A stretch of 64,000 bases of DNA from Rhodopseudomonas palustris (GCF_013415845.1 NZ_CP058907.1:2356001-2420000); one strand, 5' to 3'. Numbered from the stretch's first letter, positions 18,833 to 27,901 are shown. Notes: generated from the sequence alone by a model not told the origin. Made by a program: numbers and translations.

Positions 18833-19660
18833 CTATTGCGACTGAAACTGCCGGCCGGCCTGATCGACCTTCACCGACACCGTCAGCGTCTCGAGTCCGC
18901 CGCCGTAGCGGGTGCCGCGCACAGGGGCGGCGCCGAGATAGTCGAGCCCGATCGCGACGCGGGCGTGGGCGTCGGTGGTGCAGATGCCGTTGGCCGGATC
19001 GAACCCGACCCAGCCGAGCCCCGGCACATGGGCTTCGGCCCAGGCGTGCCCGGCTGGCTGATGCACCACGCCGTCGGCGCGCAGGAAGTGCCCGGACACG
19101 AACCGGGCCGGCACGCCGCCGGCGCGGGCGCAGGCGATGAACACATGCGCGTAGTCCTGGCAGACGCCGCGGCGCAGCGCGAAGGCTTCGGCCGCCGTGG
19201 TGCCGGAATGGGTCGGGTCATCGTCGAAGGTGATGTGCTTGTTGATCGCCGTCATCAGCGCGTGCAGGAAGCCTATCGTATCGCCGCTGCCGTCGCCGCG
19301 CAGGTCGCGCGCCAGCGCCTGCATCGGCGGCGCGAGGTCGGTCAGCTCGGTCGGGCGCAGAAACAGTTGCGGCGGAAACCGCTCGTCGGTGCCTTTCAGC
19401 ACGCCGCCGGTGTCGGAGGTCTCGATCAGCCCGTCCGCGGTGATGGTGAGATCTTCGGTGGCGCCGACCGTCAGCACATGGGTGATGTTGCCGAACGCGT
19501 CGTAATGCATGTCCAGCCGGGTGTCGGAGGAGATGTCGATCTGCCATTCGGCGACGTACTGCCCGTCGTGGCTGCTCGGCGTCATCCGCAGCACCTGGAT
19601 CACGCCGGTGGCGGGCGGCTCGTAGCGATAGTTGGTGGTGTGCGTGATGCGCAGGCGCAT
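18833..19660 (-). CDS. Transglutaminase-like cysteine peptidase of the Anbu cluster
   Basis: A 275-residue protein with the bacterial transglutaminase N-terminal domain (MRLRITHTTNYRYEPPATGV, about 1-80) and a papain-like core. The catalytic triad is visible: Cys167 (RRGVCQDYAH), His205 (AGHAWAEAHV) and Asp221 (GFDPANG). Such proteins cut or cross-link peptide or isopeptide bonds. In the Anbu cluster it is proposed to process the product of the ATP-grasp/alpha-E pair. It starts 49 bases after the alpha-E stop and probably belongs to the same transcript. ATG 19660 starts the conserved domain directly. Confidence 0.9.
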   Translation of the reverse strand: MRLRITHTTNYRYEPPATGVIQVLRMTPSSHDGQYVAEWQIDISSDTRLDMHYDAFGNITHVLTVGATEDLTITADGLIETSDTGGVLKGTDERFPPQLFLRPTELTDLAPPMQALARDLRGDGSGDTIGFLHALMTAINKHITFDDDPTHSGTTAAEAFALRRGVCQDYAHVFIACARAGGVPARFVSGHFLRADGVVHQPAGHAWAEAHVPGLGWVGFDPANGICTTDAHARVAIGLDYLGAAPVRGTRYGGGLETLTVSVKVDQAGRQFQSQ

Positions 19661-19709
19661 GGCGTCCAGAGTCCGGTTGCGGCGGCGGGCAGGGCGCGCC
19701 TGTGCTCGA

Positions 19710-20654
19710 TCAGATAAGATACTGCTTGGCGACGATTTCGCCGAGCCGACTGTTGTCGGCGATGAATTCCTGAACGAATTCGTGAACGCCGCGCTGGAAG
19801 ATGTCGTCCATGTTGGAGTGTTCCAGCCGGTTGCGGATGGCGCGGGCGTGGCGTTGGGCCGGGCCCTGGCGGCCATAGTCGACGCCGATCTGGTCGAGGT
19901 TGCGCACCAGATTGCCGTAGCACGAGGCCAGCGACCGCGGCAGGCTGTCGTTGAGGATCAGCAGGTCGGCGATCAGCCATGGCTTCAGCGTCTCGCGATA
20001 CACCCAGTGATAGGCGGTCAGGGCCGACACCGAGCGCAGGATCGACGACCACTGATAGTAGTCGAGCGGGCCGCCGACGTGCTCCTCTTCGGGCAGCAGC
20101 AGGTGATATTTGACGTCGAGAATCCGCGCGGTGTTGTCGGCGCGCTCCAGATGCACGCCGAGCCGCGAGAACCAATAGGCGTCGTTTCGCAGCATGGTGC
20201 GATAGGCCGAGCCGTCGAACCGCAGCGACGTCTCCTGCACGAAGCGCAGGAACTGCGTTAGCTGCTCGCGGGTCTTGGCGCCCTTGCTCCAGTTTTCCTG
20301 CAGTTCGATCCAGGCCGAGTTGATGGTGTCCCACATCGCGCCCGTCAGCGCGGTGCGCACTGAGCGTGCGTTCAATCGCGCCGCCTCGATGCAGTTGCGG
20401 ATCGACGACGGATTCGAGGTCGACATCGACAGGAATTCGACGACGTTGGGCTCGTTGGCCTCGTCATACTGCGCATAGAAGCTGGCGCTGACGCCGGCGG
20501 TGAGCAGCGCCGAATCCCATTCATTGCCCTGGCCCGAATAGGTGTTCGGCAGGGCGGTGACGCGCAGCGTCGCCTCGATGGTCCGCGCCAGATATTCGGC
20601 GCGCTCGACATAACGGGACAGCCAGAACAGGTTTTCAGCGGTACGGGACAGCAT
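19710..20654 (-). CDS. Alpha-E domain protein
   Basis: A 314-residue all-helical protein of the alpha-E family, recognised by its N-terminal MLSRTAENLFWLSRYVERAE and by DNTARILDVKYHLLLP and YQWSSILRSVSALTAY in the middle. Alpha-E proteins almost always sit next to a circularly permuted ATP-grasp ligase, as here, and are proposed to help it make or present a peptide product. No catalytic residue set is known. It is preceded by a 150-base gap holding a dispersed repeat, then the ATP-grasp gene on the same strand. Confidence 0.92.
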   Translation of the reverse strand: MLSRTAENLFWLSRYVERAEYLARTIEATLRVTALPNTYSGQGNEWDSALLTAGVSASFYAQYDEANEPNVVEFLSMSTSNPSSIRNCIEAARLNARSVRTALTGAMWDTINSAWIELQENWSKGAKTREQLTQFLRFVQETSLRFDGSAYRTMLRNDAYWFSRLGVHLERADNTARILDVKYHLLLPEEEHVGGPLDYYQWSSILRSVSALTAYHWVYRETLKPWLIADLLILNDSLPRSLASCYGNLVRNLDQIGVDYGRQGPAQRHARAIRNRLEHSNMDDIFQRGVHEFVQEFIADNSRLGEIVAKQYLI

Positions 20655-20676
20655 GGCGGTTCATTCCGAGGACTGC

Positions 20677-20781
20677 GTCATTCCGGGGCGGGAGCGCAAG
20701 CGAGCGAGCCCGGAATTCATAACCCCTGCCGGGAGTATGGATTCCGGGACTGCGCCCCGCTGGGGCGCATCCCGGAATGAC
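20677..20781. repeat. Dispersed palindromic repeat, CATTCCGGGG family
   Basis: Two facing modules: GTCATTCCGGGGCG...AGCCCGGAATTCATA and ATGGATTCCGGG...CCCGGAATGAC, able to fold into a long hairpin. It lies inside the Anbu operon between the ATP-grasp and alpha-E genes. Confidence 0.75.
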
Positions 20782-20805
20782 GACCGGGGGGTTGGCAAGG
20801 ACAGG

Positions 20806-22224
20806 TTACTCATCCAGCACCCAGGTATCCTTGGTGCCGCCGCCCTGGCTGGAATTCACCACCAGCGAGCCTTCCTGCAGCGCGACTCGGGTTAGGCCGC
20901 CGGGCACCACGGTGATGCGGTCGCGGCCGGTGAGCACGAACGGGCGCAGGTCGACGTGGCGCGGGGCGAGACCGGCTTCAGTGCAGGTCGGGCAGGTGGA
21001 GAGTGCCAGCGTCGGTTGGGCGATGAAGCCCTCCGGCTCGCGCTTCAGCTTCTCGCGGAACGCTTCGATCGTCGCCTTGGTGGCGGTGGGGCCGATCAGC
21101 ATGCCGTAGCCGCCGGAACCGTGCACTTCCTTGACCACCAGCTCGGACAGATGGTCGAGCACATAGGCTAGGTCGCTCGGCTCGCGGCAGCGCCAGGTCG
21201 GGACGTTCTTCAGGATCGGTTCTTCGTCCAGATAGAACTTCACGATGTCCGGCATGTAGCTGTACACCGCCTTGTCGTCGGCGATGCCGGTGCCGACCGC
21301 GTTGGCCAGCGTGACGTTGCCGGCCCGATAGGCCGACATCAGCCCGGGCACGCCGAGCACCGAATCCGGGCGGAAGGTGAGAGGATCGATGAAGTCGTCG
21401 TCGACCCGGCGATAGATCACGTCGACCCGCTTCAGCCCCTCGGTGGTGCGCATGAACACCTCGTCGTTCTTGACGACGAGGTCGCGGCCTTCGACCAGTT
21501 CGATGCCGAGCTTGTCGGCGAGGAACGAGTGCTCGTAATAGGCCGAGTTGAAGACGCCCGGCGTCATCAGCGCCACGGTCGGTTCCGACGACGAATGTGT
21601 GGGAGCCACCGAGCGCAGTGCGGTCAAAAGCTCATCCGGATAGCGTTCGACCGGCGCAATGCGGTGCCGCGCGAACAGATCCGGAAACAGCCGCATCATG
21701 ATCTCGCGGTTTTCCAGCATATACGAGACGCCCGACGGCGTCCGCGCATTGTCCTCCAGCACGTAAAAATGCTCGTCGTCGACCCGGACGATATCGATCC
21801 CGGCGATATGGACGTAGACGTCGTGCGGCACCGCCTGGCCGTTCATCTCCGGGCGGAACACCGGGTTCTGGAAGATCAGGTCGTCGGGGATGACGCCGGC
21901 GCGCAGGATGTCGCGGCCGTGATAGATGTCGCGCAGGAACATGTTGAGCGCGCGGACGCGCTGCTTCAGCCCGAGTTCCATCCGCGCCCATTCCTGTGCC
22001 GACAGAATGCGCGGGATGACGTCGAACGGGATCAGCCGCTCTTGCGCCTCGGCGTCGCCGTACACCGCGAAGGTGATGCCGATGCGGCGAAACAGCAGCT
22101 CGGCTTCCTGGCGTCGATGGGTGAGGGCTTCGGGCGGCGTTTCGCCGAGCCAGCGGGACAATTCCTGATAGGCCGCGCGAACATCGCCGCCGGGGCCGTT
22201 CATTTCATCAAACGCAACTGCCAT
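20806..22224 (-). CDS. Circularly permuted ATP-grasp ligase of the Anbu cluster
   Basis: A 472-residue circularly permuted ATP-grasp enzyme, an amidoligase-type fold that joins a carboxylate to an amine with ATP. Family motifs are the early FDEMNGPGGDVRAAY, ITFAVYGD, and LIPFDVIPRILSAQEW, the glutathionylspermidine-synthase-like VLEDNARTPSGVSYMLENR, and KEVHGSGGYGMLIGP near the C-terminus. It is the first gene of the cluster with alpha-E, transglutaminase-like protein and Anbu. ATG 22224 (MAVAFDEM) is preferred; an in-frame GTG at 22245 would add seven residues and cannot be excluded. Confidence 0.9.
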   Translation of the reverse strand: MAVAFDEMNGPGGDVRAAYQELSRWLGETPPEALTHRRQEAELLFRRIGITFAVYGDAEAQERLIPFDVIPRILSAQEWARMELGLKQRVRALNMFLRDIYHGRDILRAGVIPDDLIFQNPVFRPEMNGQAVPHDVYVHIAGIDIVRVDDEHFYVLEDNARTPSGVSYMLENREIMMRLFPDLFARHRIAPVERYPDELLTALRSVAPTHSSSEPTVALMTPGVFNSAYYEHSFLADKLGIELVEGRDLVVKNDEVFMRTTEGLKRVDVIYRRVDDDFIDPLTFRPDSVLGVPGLMSAYRAGNVTLANAVGTGIADDKAVYSYMPDIVKFYLDEEPILKNVPTWRCREPSDLAYVLDHLSELVVKEVHGSGGYGMLIGPTATKATIEAFREKLKREPEGFIAQPTLALSTCPTCTEAGLAPRHVDLRPFVLTGRDRITVVPGGLTRVALQEGSLVVNSSQGGGTKDTWVLDE

Positions 22225-22447
22225 GAAACCAGTCTGATTCCTCACAATGCTGCGTAGAGTGCAGCATGGAACACAGCAGTAGCAAGGGGCGGGCCAGCAC
22301 GATATGGAAGGAGTGGATGGTTTTTGACCGCGGGTTCACAATGTTGCCCGCAATTCAGGCGGCGTCTTGCTCAATTCAGTGGCAGGCGTCTTCGGAACGG
22401 GCAAGCACTTGTCGCCGGCACGTCGCAGCGGGGAAACGGAAGCATTC

Positions 22448-23185
22448 ATGAGCGAGATCGTCACGGCGGGTATCCTGGTGATCGGCGACGAGATTCTGTC
22501 GGGCCGGACCAAGGACAAGAACATCGGCTTCATCGCCGAGTACCTGACCAACATCGCGATCGATTTGCGCGAGGTGCGCGTGGTGGCCGACGATGAGGCC
22601 GCGATCGTCGAGGCGCTGGACGCGTTGCGCAGCCGCTACACCTACGTCTTCACCACCGGCGGCATCGGGCCGACCCATGACGACATCACCGCCGACTGCG
22701 TCGCCAAGGCGTTCGGCGTCGGGATCGACTATCACCCCGAGGTGGTGGCGCGGTTCCGCGAACGGTTCTCCGAAGCCGAGCTCAATGAGGCGCGGCTACG
22801 GATGGCGCGGATTCCGGAGGGCGCCGAGCTGATCCAGAGCGCGACCATCATCGCGCCCGGTTTCAAGATCGGCAATGTCATCGTGATGGCCGGCGTGCCG
22901 TCGATCATGCAGGCGATGATGGACATCGTCGCGCCGCGGCTGAAGTCCGGCGTCCGGATGTTGTCGGAGACGGTGAAGGCGAATGCGCGCGAGGGCGACA
23001 TCGGCGGCCCGTTGCGCGAGATCGCCGCTGCGCATCCGGATACGATGATCGGGAGCTATCCGTTCCTCGACGAGGAGCGCAAACCGAACACCAATCTGGT
23101 GGTGCGCTCGCGCGATCCGGAAAAGCTGCAGCAGGCGATGACCGCCGTGAAGCAGATGCTGGCGGGCCTGCAGGCCGTGAAGTGA
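22448..23185 (+). CDS. CinA-like molybdopterin-binding-fold protein (N-terminal domain only)
   Basis: A 245-residue protein of the competence/damage-inducible CinA family. It starts EIVTAGILVIGDEILSGRT, followed by VFTTGGIGPTHDDITADCVA, the MoaB/MogA-type fold with the GGxGPTxDD motif. It lacks the C-terminal NMN-deamidase (PncC) domain of full CinA. The N-terminal domain of this family has ADP-ribose pyrophosphatase (COG1058) activity, so nucleotide-metabolite clean-up is a plausible role. ATG 22448 fits the family start. It is divergent from the ATP-grasp gene; the 223 bases between them show no clear operator. Confidence 0.87.
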   Translation: MSEIVTAGILVIGDEILSGRTKDKNIGFIAEYLTNIAIDLREVRVVADDEAAIVEALDALRSRYTYVFTTGGIGPTHDDITADCVAKAFGVGIDYHPEVVARFRERFSEAELNEARLRMARIPEGAELIQSATIIAPGFKIGNVIVMAGVPSIMQAMMDIVAPRLKSGVRMLSETVKANAREGDIGGPLREIAAAHPDTMIGSYPFLDEERKPNTNLVVRSRDPEKLQQAMTAVKQMLAGLQAVK

Positions 23186-23204
23186 ACCAAGGCAAGTAGT
23201 TTTG

Positions 23205-23319
23205 GTCATTGCGGGGAGCGGAGCGAAACAATCCAGAAGCACGTGCACCGTGGCTCTGGATTGCTTTGCGGAGCCTGTGCCCGGACGGCGCAAGCGCCGA
23301 TCGGGCTGCTTGCAATGAC
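23205..23319. repeat. Dispersed repeat, TCATTGCGGGGAGC family
   Basis: Outer arms GTCATTGCGGGGAGC and GCTTGCAATGAC, inner arms CAATCCAGAAGC and CTCTGGATTGCTTTG. It is a second intergenic repeat family, distinct from the CATTCCGGGG type, and lies just upstream of the xanthine phosphoribosyltransferase gene. Confidence 0.65.
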
Positions 23320-23338
23320 GAATAGTCGGAGTGGATGG

Positions 23339-23860
23339 ATGACGCAAAGCGAACCGACCGAGCAGAAACGGGCAGGGCGTCCGTTTCCGGTGTCATGGGA
23401 TCAGTTTCACCGCGATTGCCGGGCGCTGAGCTGGCGGCTCAACGAACTCGGACCGTTCCACGCGGTGATCGCCATCACCCGCGGTGGATTGGTGCCGGCC
23501 GCGATCGTCGCGCGCGAACTCGGCCTGCGCGTGATCGATACAGTGTGCATCGCCAGCTACGAGCACGACAAGCAGGGCGAGCTGCAGGTGCTCAAGGGCG
23601 TCTCCGACCAGACCGCCACACTCGGCGGCGGCACCGGCAAGGGCCTGCTGATCATCGACGACCTGGTCGACACCGGCAAGACCGGCCGGATGGTGCGGTC
23701 GATGCTGCCCGACGCGCATTTTGCCGCGGTGTACGCCAAGCCGAAGGGCCGTCCATTGGTCGACACCTTCATCACGGAAGTGTCGCAGGACACTTGGATA
23801 TTCTTCCCCTGGGACACCGGGCTGAGCTTCCAGCCGCCGCTCAAGGACGGGGCGGGGTAA
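23339..23860 (+). CDS. gpt: Xanthine phosphoribosyltransferase
   Basis: A 173-residue type I phosphoribosyltransferase. The PRPP-binding loop [13 protein letters not shown] is at about 103-115, with the [17 protein letters not shown] segment before it, and the short C-terminal [16 protein letters not shown] typical of E. coli Gpt. It converts xanthine and guanine to XMP and GMP with PRPP, salvaging purines. ATG 23339 has a GGAG site nine bases upstream; an in-frame ATG near 23315 lies inside a repeat. It complements guaB and guaA further along the window. Confidence 0.9.
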   Translation: MTQSEPTEQKRAGRPFPVSWDQFHRDCRALSWRLNELGPFHAVIAITRGGLVPAAIVARELGLRVIDTVCIASYEHDKQGELQVLKGVSDQTATLGGGTGKGLLIIDDLVDTGKTGRMVRSMLPDAHFAAVYAKPKGRPLVDTFITEVSQDTWIFFPWDTGLSFQPPLKDGAG

Positions 23861-24021
23861 GGAAACGTCTAGTAGGCAAGTTTCTCGTCCTGGGTCTGAC
23901 ACGCGCCGCAGCTTCACCTCTCTCCGCGCGCCTGAGCTTTTCGGGTGGCTGGACGCCGTCGCCGGTGATCTGATCGCTGATTGAGGGCGCTCGGCGGCGT
24001 GGCGACGCCCCCTCATCCCAG

Positions 24022-24047
24022 CCTTCTCCCCGCGCGCGGGGAGAAGG
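24022..24047. repeat. Perfect palindrome of the CTTCTCCCCGCG type
   Basis: Two adjoining 13-bp arms, CCTTCTCCCCGCG and CGCGGGGAGAAGG, with no spacer. It is one module of the CTCTCCCC/GGGGAGAG intergenic repeat family, which appears again at 49930-50165. Confidence 0.6.
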
Positions 24048-24097
24048 AGCGCGCCGTGCGCGGGGATGGTTCTGGCCATGATGTTGATGAGGTCAGC

Positions 24098-24772
24098 ATG
24101 CCCCTGCAGAACCGCGTCACCCCGTTCGGCGAGATCGTTGCGGTGGCGGCGCGCGGGATGTTCACCGGCAATCGCGGCATCATTCATGATCCGGCGACCA
24201 GGACGCTGCTGCGCATGCGCTGGTCGAGTCGCGCTTGGATCACCTGTGCCTGCGAGTTCCGCGGCCGCCGCCGCGATGTGATGGCGACGCGGAGCTGGAC
24301 CGAGCTGTTCTTTCTCGACGAGGCGACCGCGCTCGCGGCCGGGCACCGGCCTTGCTACTATTGCCGCCGCACCGACGCCAACGCCTTCGCCGCCACCTGG
24401 GCGCATGGCAACGGGCTCGCAGGCGTCAGCGCCAAACAGATCGACATCACACTGCATCGCGAACGGCTCGACGGCCGTACCAAGCGACTGCATCCGCTGC
24501 CGTGTCCGATCGATGAGTTACCGGATGGATCGATGGTCGCGGACGTAATGCCCGACGATGCCGGCGTCCGCGATGGTACCTGCACCGGCACTGTTTATCT
24601 GTTCACGCGGGGTGGGCTGCTGCGGTGGTCGTTTGAGGGGTATCAGCCGGTCGAAGTGGCGGTGATCGAAGGCTTGCAGGATCGTCTCTTCCTACTCACG
24701 CCACCGTCAACGCTAAGGGCTCTTGAAGCCGGGTATCAACCCGCACTGCATCCAAGTGCTCGCGCAAACTGA
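24098..24772 (+). CDS. Conserved hypothetical protein with paired cysteines (224 aa)
   Basis: A 224-residue soluble protein of a conserved but uncharacterised family. Recognisable blocks are VAVAARGMFTGNRGIIH, the CACEFRGRRRDVM segment (Cys50, Cys52), ELFFLDEATALAAGHRPCYYCRR (Cys86, Cys89) and DGSMVADV. The CxC plus CxxC set could bind zinc, which is inference. No membrane segment or signal is present. ATG 24098 was chosen because upstream sequence in frame is a GC-rich repeat. No operon partner is evident. Confidence 0.75.
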   Translation: MPLQNRVTPFGEIVAVAARGMFTGNRGIIHDPATRTLLRMRWSSRAWITCACEFRGRRRDVMATRSWTELFFLDEATALAAGHRPCYYCRRTDANAFAATWAHGNGLAGVSAKQIDITLHRERLDGRTKRLHPLPCPIDELPDGSMVADVMPDDAGVRDGTCTGTVYLFTRGGLLRWSFEGYQPVEVAVIEGLQDRLFLLTPPSTLRALEAGYQPALHPSARAN

Positions 24773-24777
24773 CCACC

Positions 24778-24922
24778 GTCATTCCGGGGCGCTCGCGCAG
24801 CGAGCGAGCCCGGAATCCATAACCCCTGTGCGCGGGGGACATCACCCGCGGCTGTCACTTTGCGTAAAATCATCACGGGGAATATGGATTCCGGGTTCGC
24901 GCTACGCGCGCCCCGGAATGAC
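24778..24922. repeat. Dispersed palindromic repeat, CATTCCGGGG family
   Basis: Left module GTCATTCCGGGGCGCTCGCG...CCCGGAATCCATAACC, right module ATATGGATTCCGGG...GCGCCCCGGAATGAC, about 40 bases of unrelated spacer between. The outer and inner modules are reverse complements of one another. Confidence 0.8.
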
Positions 24923-24966
24923 GAACGAGAGAGCGTTTCTGGGGCTCGCTCGGCAAAACTGGCGAC

Positions 24967-25989
24967 CTACTTAAACCGCTCCCGCGCCAATTCTGCGCCG
25001 GCGCCAAGCGCAGCGAGTTTCGCTTCGGCTATCTCCCGCCGCATCGGGGCCATGCCGCAGTTGGTGGTGGCGATGATGTTGCTCTTCGGCACGTGCTGCA
25101 TCACCGCTTCGATGGTGGCGCAGACGTCTTCGGCCGTCTCGACCTCGTCGCTGGCGACATCGATGACGCCGGCCTGGACGATCTTGCCCTTCAGCAACGA
25201 TAACAGTTCCAGCGGCACTTTCGAATTGCGGCATTCGACCGCGACCTGCTGGATCGAGCTGGCGTCGATCGCCGGGAAGATGTCCTCGTATTGCCGCCAC
25301 TCGGCGCCGAGTGTTTCCTTCCAATCGGTGTTGGCCTTGATGCCGTAGCCGTAGCAGATGTGGACGGCGGTGGCGCAGGTCAGGTCCTGCGCGGCACGCT
25401 CCAGAGCCTTGACGCCCCAGTCGGCAGCCTCGCTCATGTAGACATTGAAGGCCGGCTCGTCGAACTGGATCATGTCGATGCCGTCGGCCTGCAGCGCCTT
25501 GGCTTCCTCGTTGAGCAGTTCGGCGAAGGCGAATGCCATCTTGACGCGGTCGCCGTAGTAGCGATCGGCGATGGTGTCGATGATCGTCATCGGGCCGGGC
25601 AGGGTGAACTTGATCTTGTGCGTGCTATGCGCGCGCGCGATCTGGCCTTCAAAGCCGTGAACGCGGCCCTTCAGCCGCAGCGGCGCCACCACCTGAGGCA
25701 CCATCGCTTTGTAGCGATCGTTGCGGATGCCCATCTCGACCTTGTGGGCGAAGTCGATGCCCTCGACGGCTTCGAGGAAGCCGTGGACGAAATGCTGCCG
25801 CGCCTGTTCGCCCTCGGTGACGATGTCGATCCCTGAGTCTTCCTGCAGCTTCAGCGCCAGGATGGTGGCGTCGCGCTTGGCGCGGAGCAGCTCCGCGCCC
25901 GTCGACTTCCACGGCGCCCATAGTTTGTTGGGCTCGGCCAGCCATTCCGGTTTCGGCAACGAGCCGGCGATCGTGGTCGGAAACAGCAT
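24967..25989 (-). CDS. Core-MetE type cobalamin-independent methionine synthase-like protein
   Basis: A 340-residue protein equal to only the C-terminal catalytic barrel of MetE. The zinc ligands are all present: His210 and Cys212 (VHICYGYG), Glu252 (AVECRNS) and Cys311 (TTNCGM), along with the FDEPAF substrate motif. Full MetE is about 750 residues, with an N-terminal duplicate barrel that binds folate; that half is missing. Short core-MetE enzymes are known in archaea and some bacteria and use other methyl donors. No DUF1852 (MesX) partner or cobamide protein is adjacent, so its methyl donor is open. Confidence 0.85.
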   Translation of the reverse strand: MLFPTTIAGSLPKPEWLAEPNKLWAPWKSTGAELLRAKRDATILALKLQEDSGIDIVTEGEQARQHFVHGFLEAVEGIDFAHKVEMGIRNDRYKAMVPQVVAPLRLKGRVHGFEGQIARAHSTHKIKFTLPGPMTIIDTIADRYYGDRVKMAFAFAELLNEEAKALQADGIDMIQFDEPAFNVYMSEAADWGVKALERAAQDLTCATAVHICYGYGIKANTDWKETLGAEWRQYEDIFPAIDASSIQQVAVECRNSKVPLELLSLLKGKIVQAGVIDVASDEVETAEDVCATIEAVMQHVPKSNIIATTNCGMAPMRREIAEAKLAALGAGAELARERFK

Positions 25990-26140
25990 CGTGTTCTCTC
26001 CCTGCAGCCTAACATGGGGCCTGATTGACGGCCTCTGTGCCACGTCCGCGGCAGGGCGTACAGAAGTGCGAGACCGAGGTGACAAGCCGGCCTAAGCCGG
26101 GCTAGGATCGACGCAAACCCGTCAAGAGGACCCTGCCGCC

Positions 26141-26860
26141 ATGATCGATCTGTATTACGCGCCGACGCCGAACGGCTGGAAGATCTCGATCATGCTGGAA
26201 GAGTGCGGCCTGCCTTACAAGGTGGTGCCGATGCAGCTCGGCCGCGGCGATCAGCACCAGCCGGAATTCCTCAAGCTCAGCCCCAACGGACGAATGCCGG
26301 CGATTGTGGATCATGCGCCGATCGGCGGCGGCGCGCCGCTGTCGGTGTTCGAGAGTGGGACGATTCTGATCTATCTGGCGGAGAAATCCGGGCAGCTGAT
26401 GCCGACCGAGACGCGGGAGCGGTTTGAGGTGATGCAGTGGCTGATGTGGCAGATGGCTGGGCTCGGGCCGATGCTCGGGCAGAACGGCCACTTCCTGCTG
26501 TATGCGCCGGAGAAGATTCCGTACGCGATCGACCGCTACAGCCGCGAAGCGAAGCGGCTCTACGGCGTGCTCGATCAGCGGCTGGCCGATCGCGACTATA
26601 TCGCCGGCGACTACTCGATCGCCGACATCGCCTGCTTTCCCTGGATTATGACCCACAAGGCGCAGGGCTTGACGCTCGACGACTATCCGAACATCAAGCG
26701 CTGGTATGCGGCGCTTCGCGCTCGTCCGATGTTGCAGGCAGGTCTCGCCCTTGGCAAGGAAGACAAGAAGCCGATGGACGAACAGGCCCGCAAGCTGCTG
26801 TTCGGCGTCGACAAGCCGGCGCATGCCGATGCCCAGGCGCAGAGCGCGCAGCAGCAGTGA
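26141..26860 (+). CDS. Glutathione S-transferase family protein (YfcG/Ure2p-like)
   Basis: A 239-residue GST. The thioredoxin-fold domain begins IDLYYAPTPNGWKISIMLEE, with PNGRMPAIVD and FESGTILIYLAE as the gamma-glutamyl-binding cis-Pro and Glu-Ser motifs. The helical C-terminal domain includes DYIAGDYSIADIACFPWI, the N-capping box of GST folds. The TPNGWK start resembles YfcG-type disulfide-bond oxidoreductases that use glutathione. The tail after 225 is Ala/Gln-rich and disordered. It is transcribed alone, divergently from the core-MetE gene. Confidence 0.88.
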   Translation: MIDLYYAPTPNGWKISIMLEECGLPYKVVPMQLGRGDQHQPEFLKLSPNGRMPAIVDHAPIGGGAPLSVFESGTILIYLAEKSGQLMPTETRERFEVMQWLMWQMAGLGPMLGQNGHFLLYAPEKIPYAIDRYSREAKRLYGVLDQRLADRDYIAGDYSIADIACFPWIMTHKAQGLTLDDYPNIKRWYAALRARPMLQAGLALGKEDKKPMDEQARKLLFGVDKPAHADAQAQSAQQQ

Positions 26861-26932
26861 TGATGCGGCACAACGCAAGGCGCGAAACAGGGATGGGCGA
26901 CGATCAGCTTCTGGCGCAGTCCTATCATCGAC

Positions 26933-27033
26933 GTCATCGCCCGGCTTGTCCGGGCGACCCAGTATTCCAGAGCGTTCGTTGCGAACGTCGGCGCTCTGCA
27001 ATACTGGATCCCCCGCATCCGCGGGGGATGACG
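26933..27033. repeat. Dispersed repeat, GTCATCGCCCGG family
   Basis: Nested arms: GTCATCGCCCGGCTTG... against CGCGGGGGATGACGG, CCAGTATTCCAGAGCG against CGCTCTGCAATACTGG. The 420-base gap from 26861 to 27280 is filled by this element and the next one; no gene is seen in it. Confidence 0.65.
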
Positions 27034-27072
27034 GTTGTCGCGTAGCGATGTCGTGCGCGGACTCAAGCGTTC

Positions 27073-27227
27073 GTCATTCCGGGGCGCGCAGCGAAGCTGC
27101 GCGAGCCCGGAATCCATACGCCGCAGCGTTGGCGGTGGAGCAGGGCGTCGGTTGCGCGTTGCTTGATCGCGAGGCTAGGGGATATGGATTCCGGGTTCGC
27201 TCCCTGGTGCGAGCGCCCCGGAATGAC
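27073..27227. repeat. Dispersed palindromic repeat, CATTCCGGGG family
   Basis: Left module GTCATTCCGGGGCGCGCAGC...GAGCCCGGAATCCATAC, right module ATATGGATTCCGGG...GCGCCCCGGAATGAC, with about 60 bases between. Confidence 0.8.
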
Positions 27228-27280
27228 GAGTCGAGAGTTTGAACAACGAACAATAATCAACAACAACGGAGGAAATCCCG

Positions 27281-27901
27281 ATGCTCGAGTTCTTCTTCGA
27301 CTGCTCCAGTCCGTGGACGTATCTTGCCTTTCACAACATCCAGCCGCTGGCGAAGGAGATGGGCGAGGAGATTTCGTGGCGGCCGATCTTGGTCGGCGGC
27401 ATCTTCAATTCGGTCAATCCGAGCGTGTATGAATCGCGCAAGACGCCGGTGCCGCTGAAGGCGCATTACATGAAGAAGGATTTGGCGGACTGGGCGCGAT
27501 CGTCAAACTTGGCGATCAAGATGCCGCCCAGCGTGTTTCCGGTGAACAGCGTCAAGGCGATGCGTGGCTGTCTCTGGCTGTTGCGCGACAAGCCCGACGC
27601 GATGGTGCCGTTTGCGACCGCGGTGTTCGAAGCCTATTGGGGCGACGACCAGGACATCTCCAAGGACGACGTACTAAGCGCGATCTGCACCAAATGTGGC
27701 CTTGACCCGCAGGCATTCTTTGCCGCGATCGCGGAGCAGAGCATCAAGGATCAGCTCAAGGACAACACCGACGAGGTGATGGCGCGGGGCGGCTTCGGCT
27801 CGCCGACCATCTTTGTGGACAAAACCGACATGTATTTTGGTAACGATCGGCTGCCGTTGGTGCGCGAGGCGCTGGCGCGCCGCAAGGCGGGTGCCGCCTG
27901 A
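27281..27901 (+). CDS. 2-hydroxychromene-2-carboxylate isomerase family protein (DsbA fold)
   Basis: A 206-residue DsbA/kappa-GST-fold protein. It starts MLEFFFDCSSPWTYLAFHNI, with Ser at the position used to activate glutathione in this isomerase family, and contains the cis-Pro loop GGFGSPTIFV near residue 170 followed by FGNDRLPLV. NahD-type members isomerise a chromene carboxylate in naphthalene breakdown; others act on different aromatic or CoA intermediates. GGAGG precedes the ATG. It overlaps the next gene by one base (TGATG) and opens a four-gene operon. Confidence 0.88.
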   Translation: MLEFFFDCSSPWTYLAFHNIQPLAKEMGEEISWRPILVGGIFNSVNPSVYESRKTPVPLKAHYMKKDLADWARSSNLAIKMPPSVFPVNSVKAMRGCLWLLRDKPDAMVPFATAVFEAYWGDDQDISKDDVLSAICTKCGLDPQAFFAAIAEQSIKDQLKDNTDEVMARGGFGSPTIFVDKTDMYFGNDRLPLVREALARRKAGAA

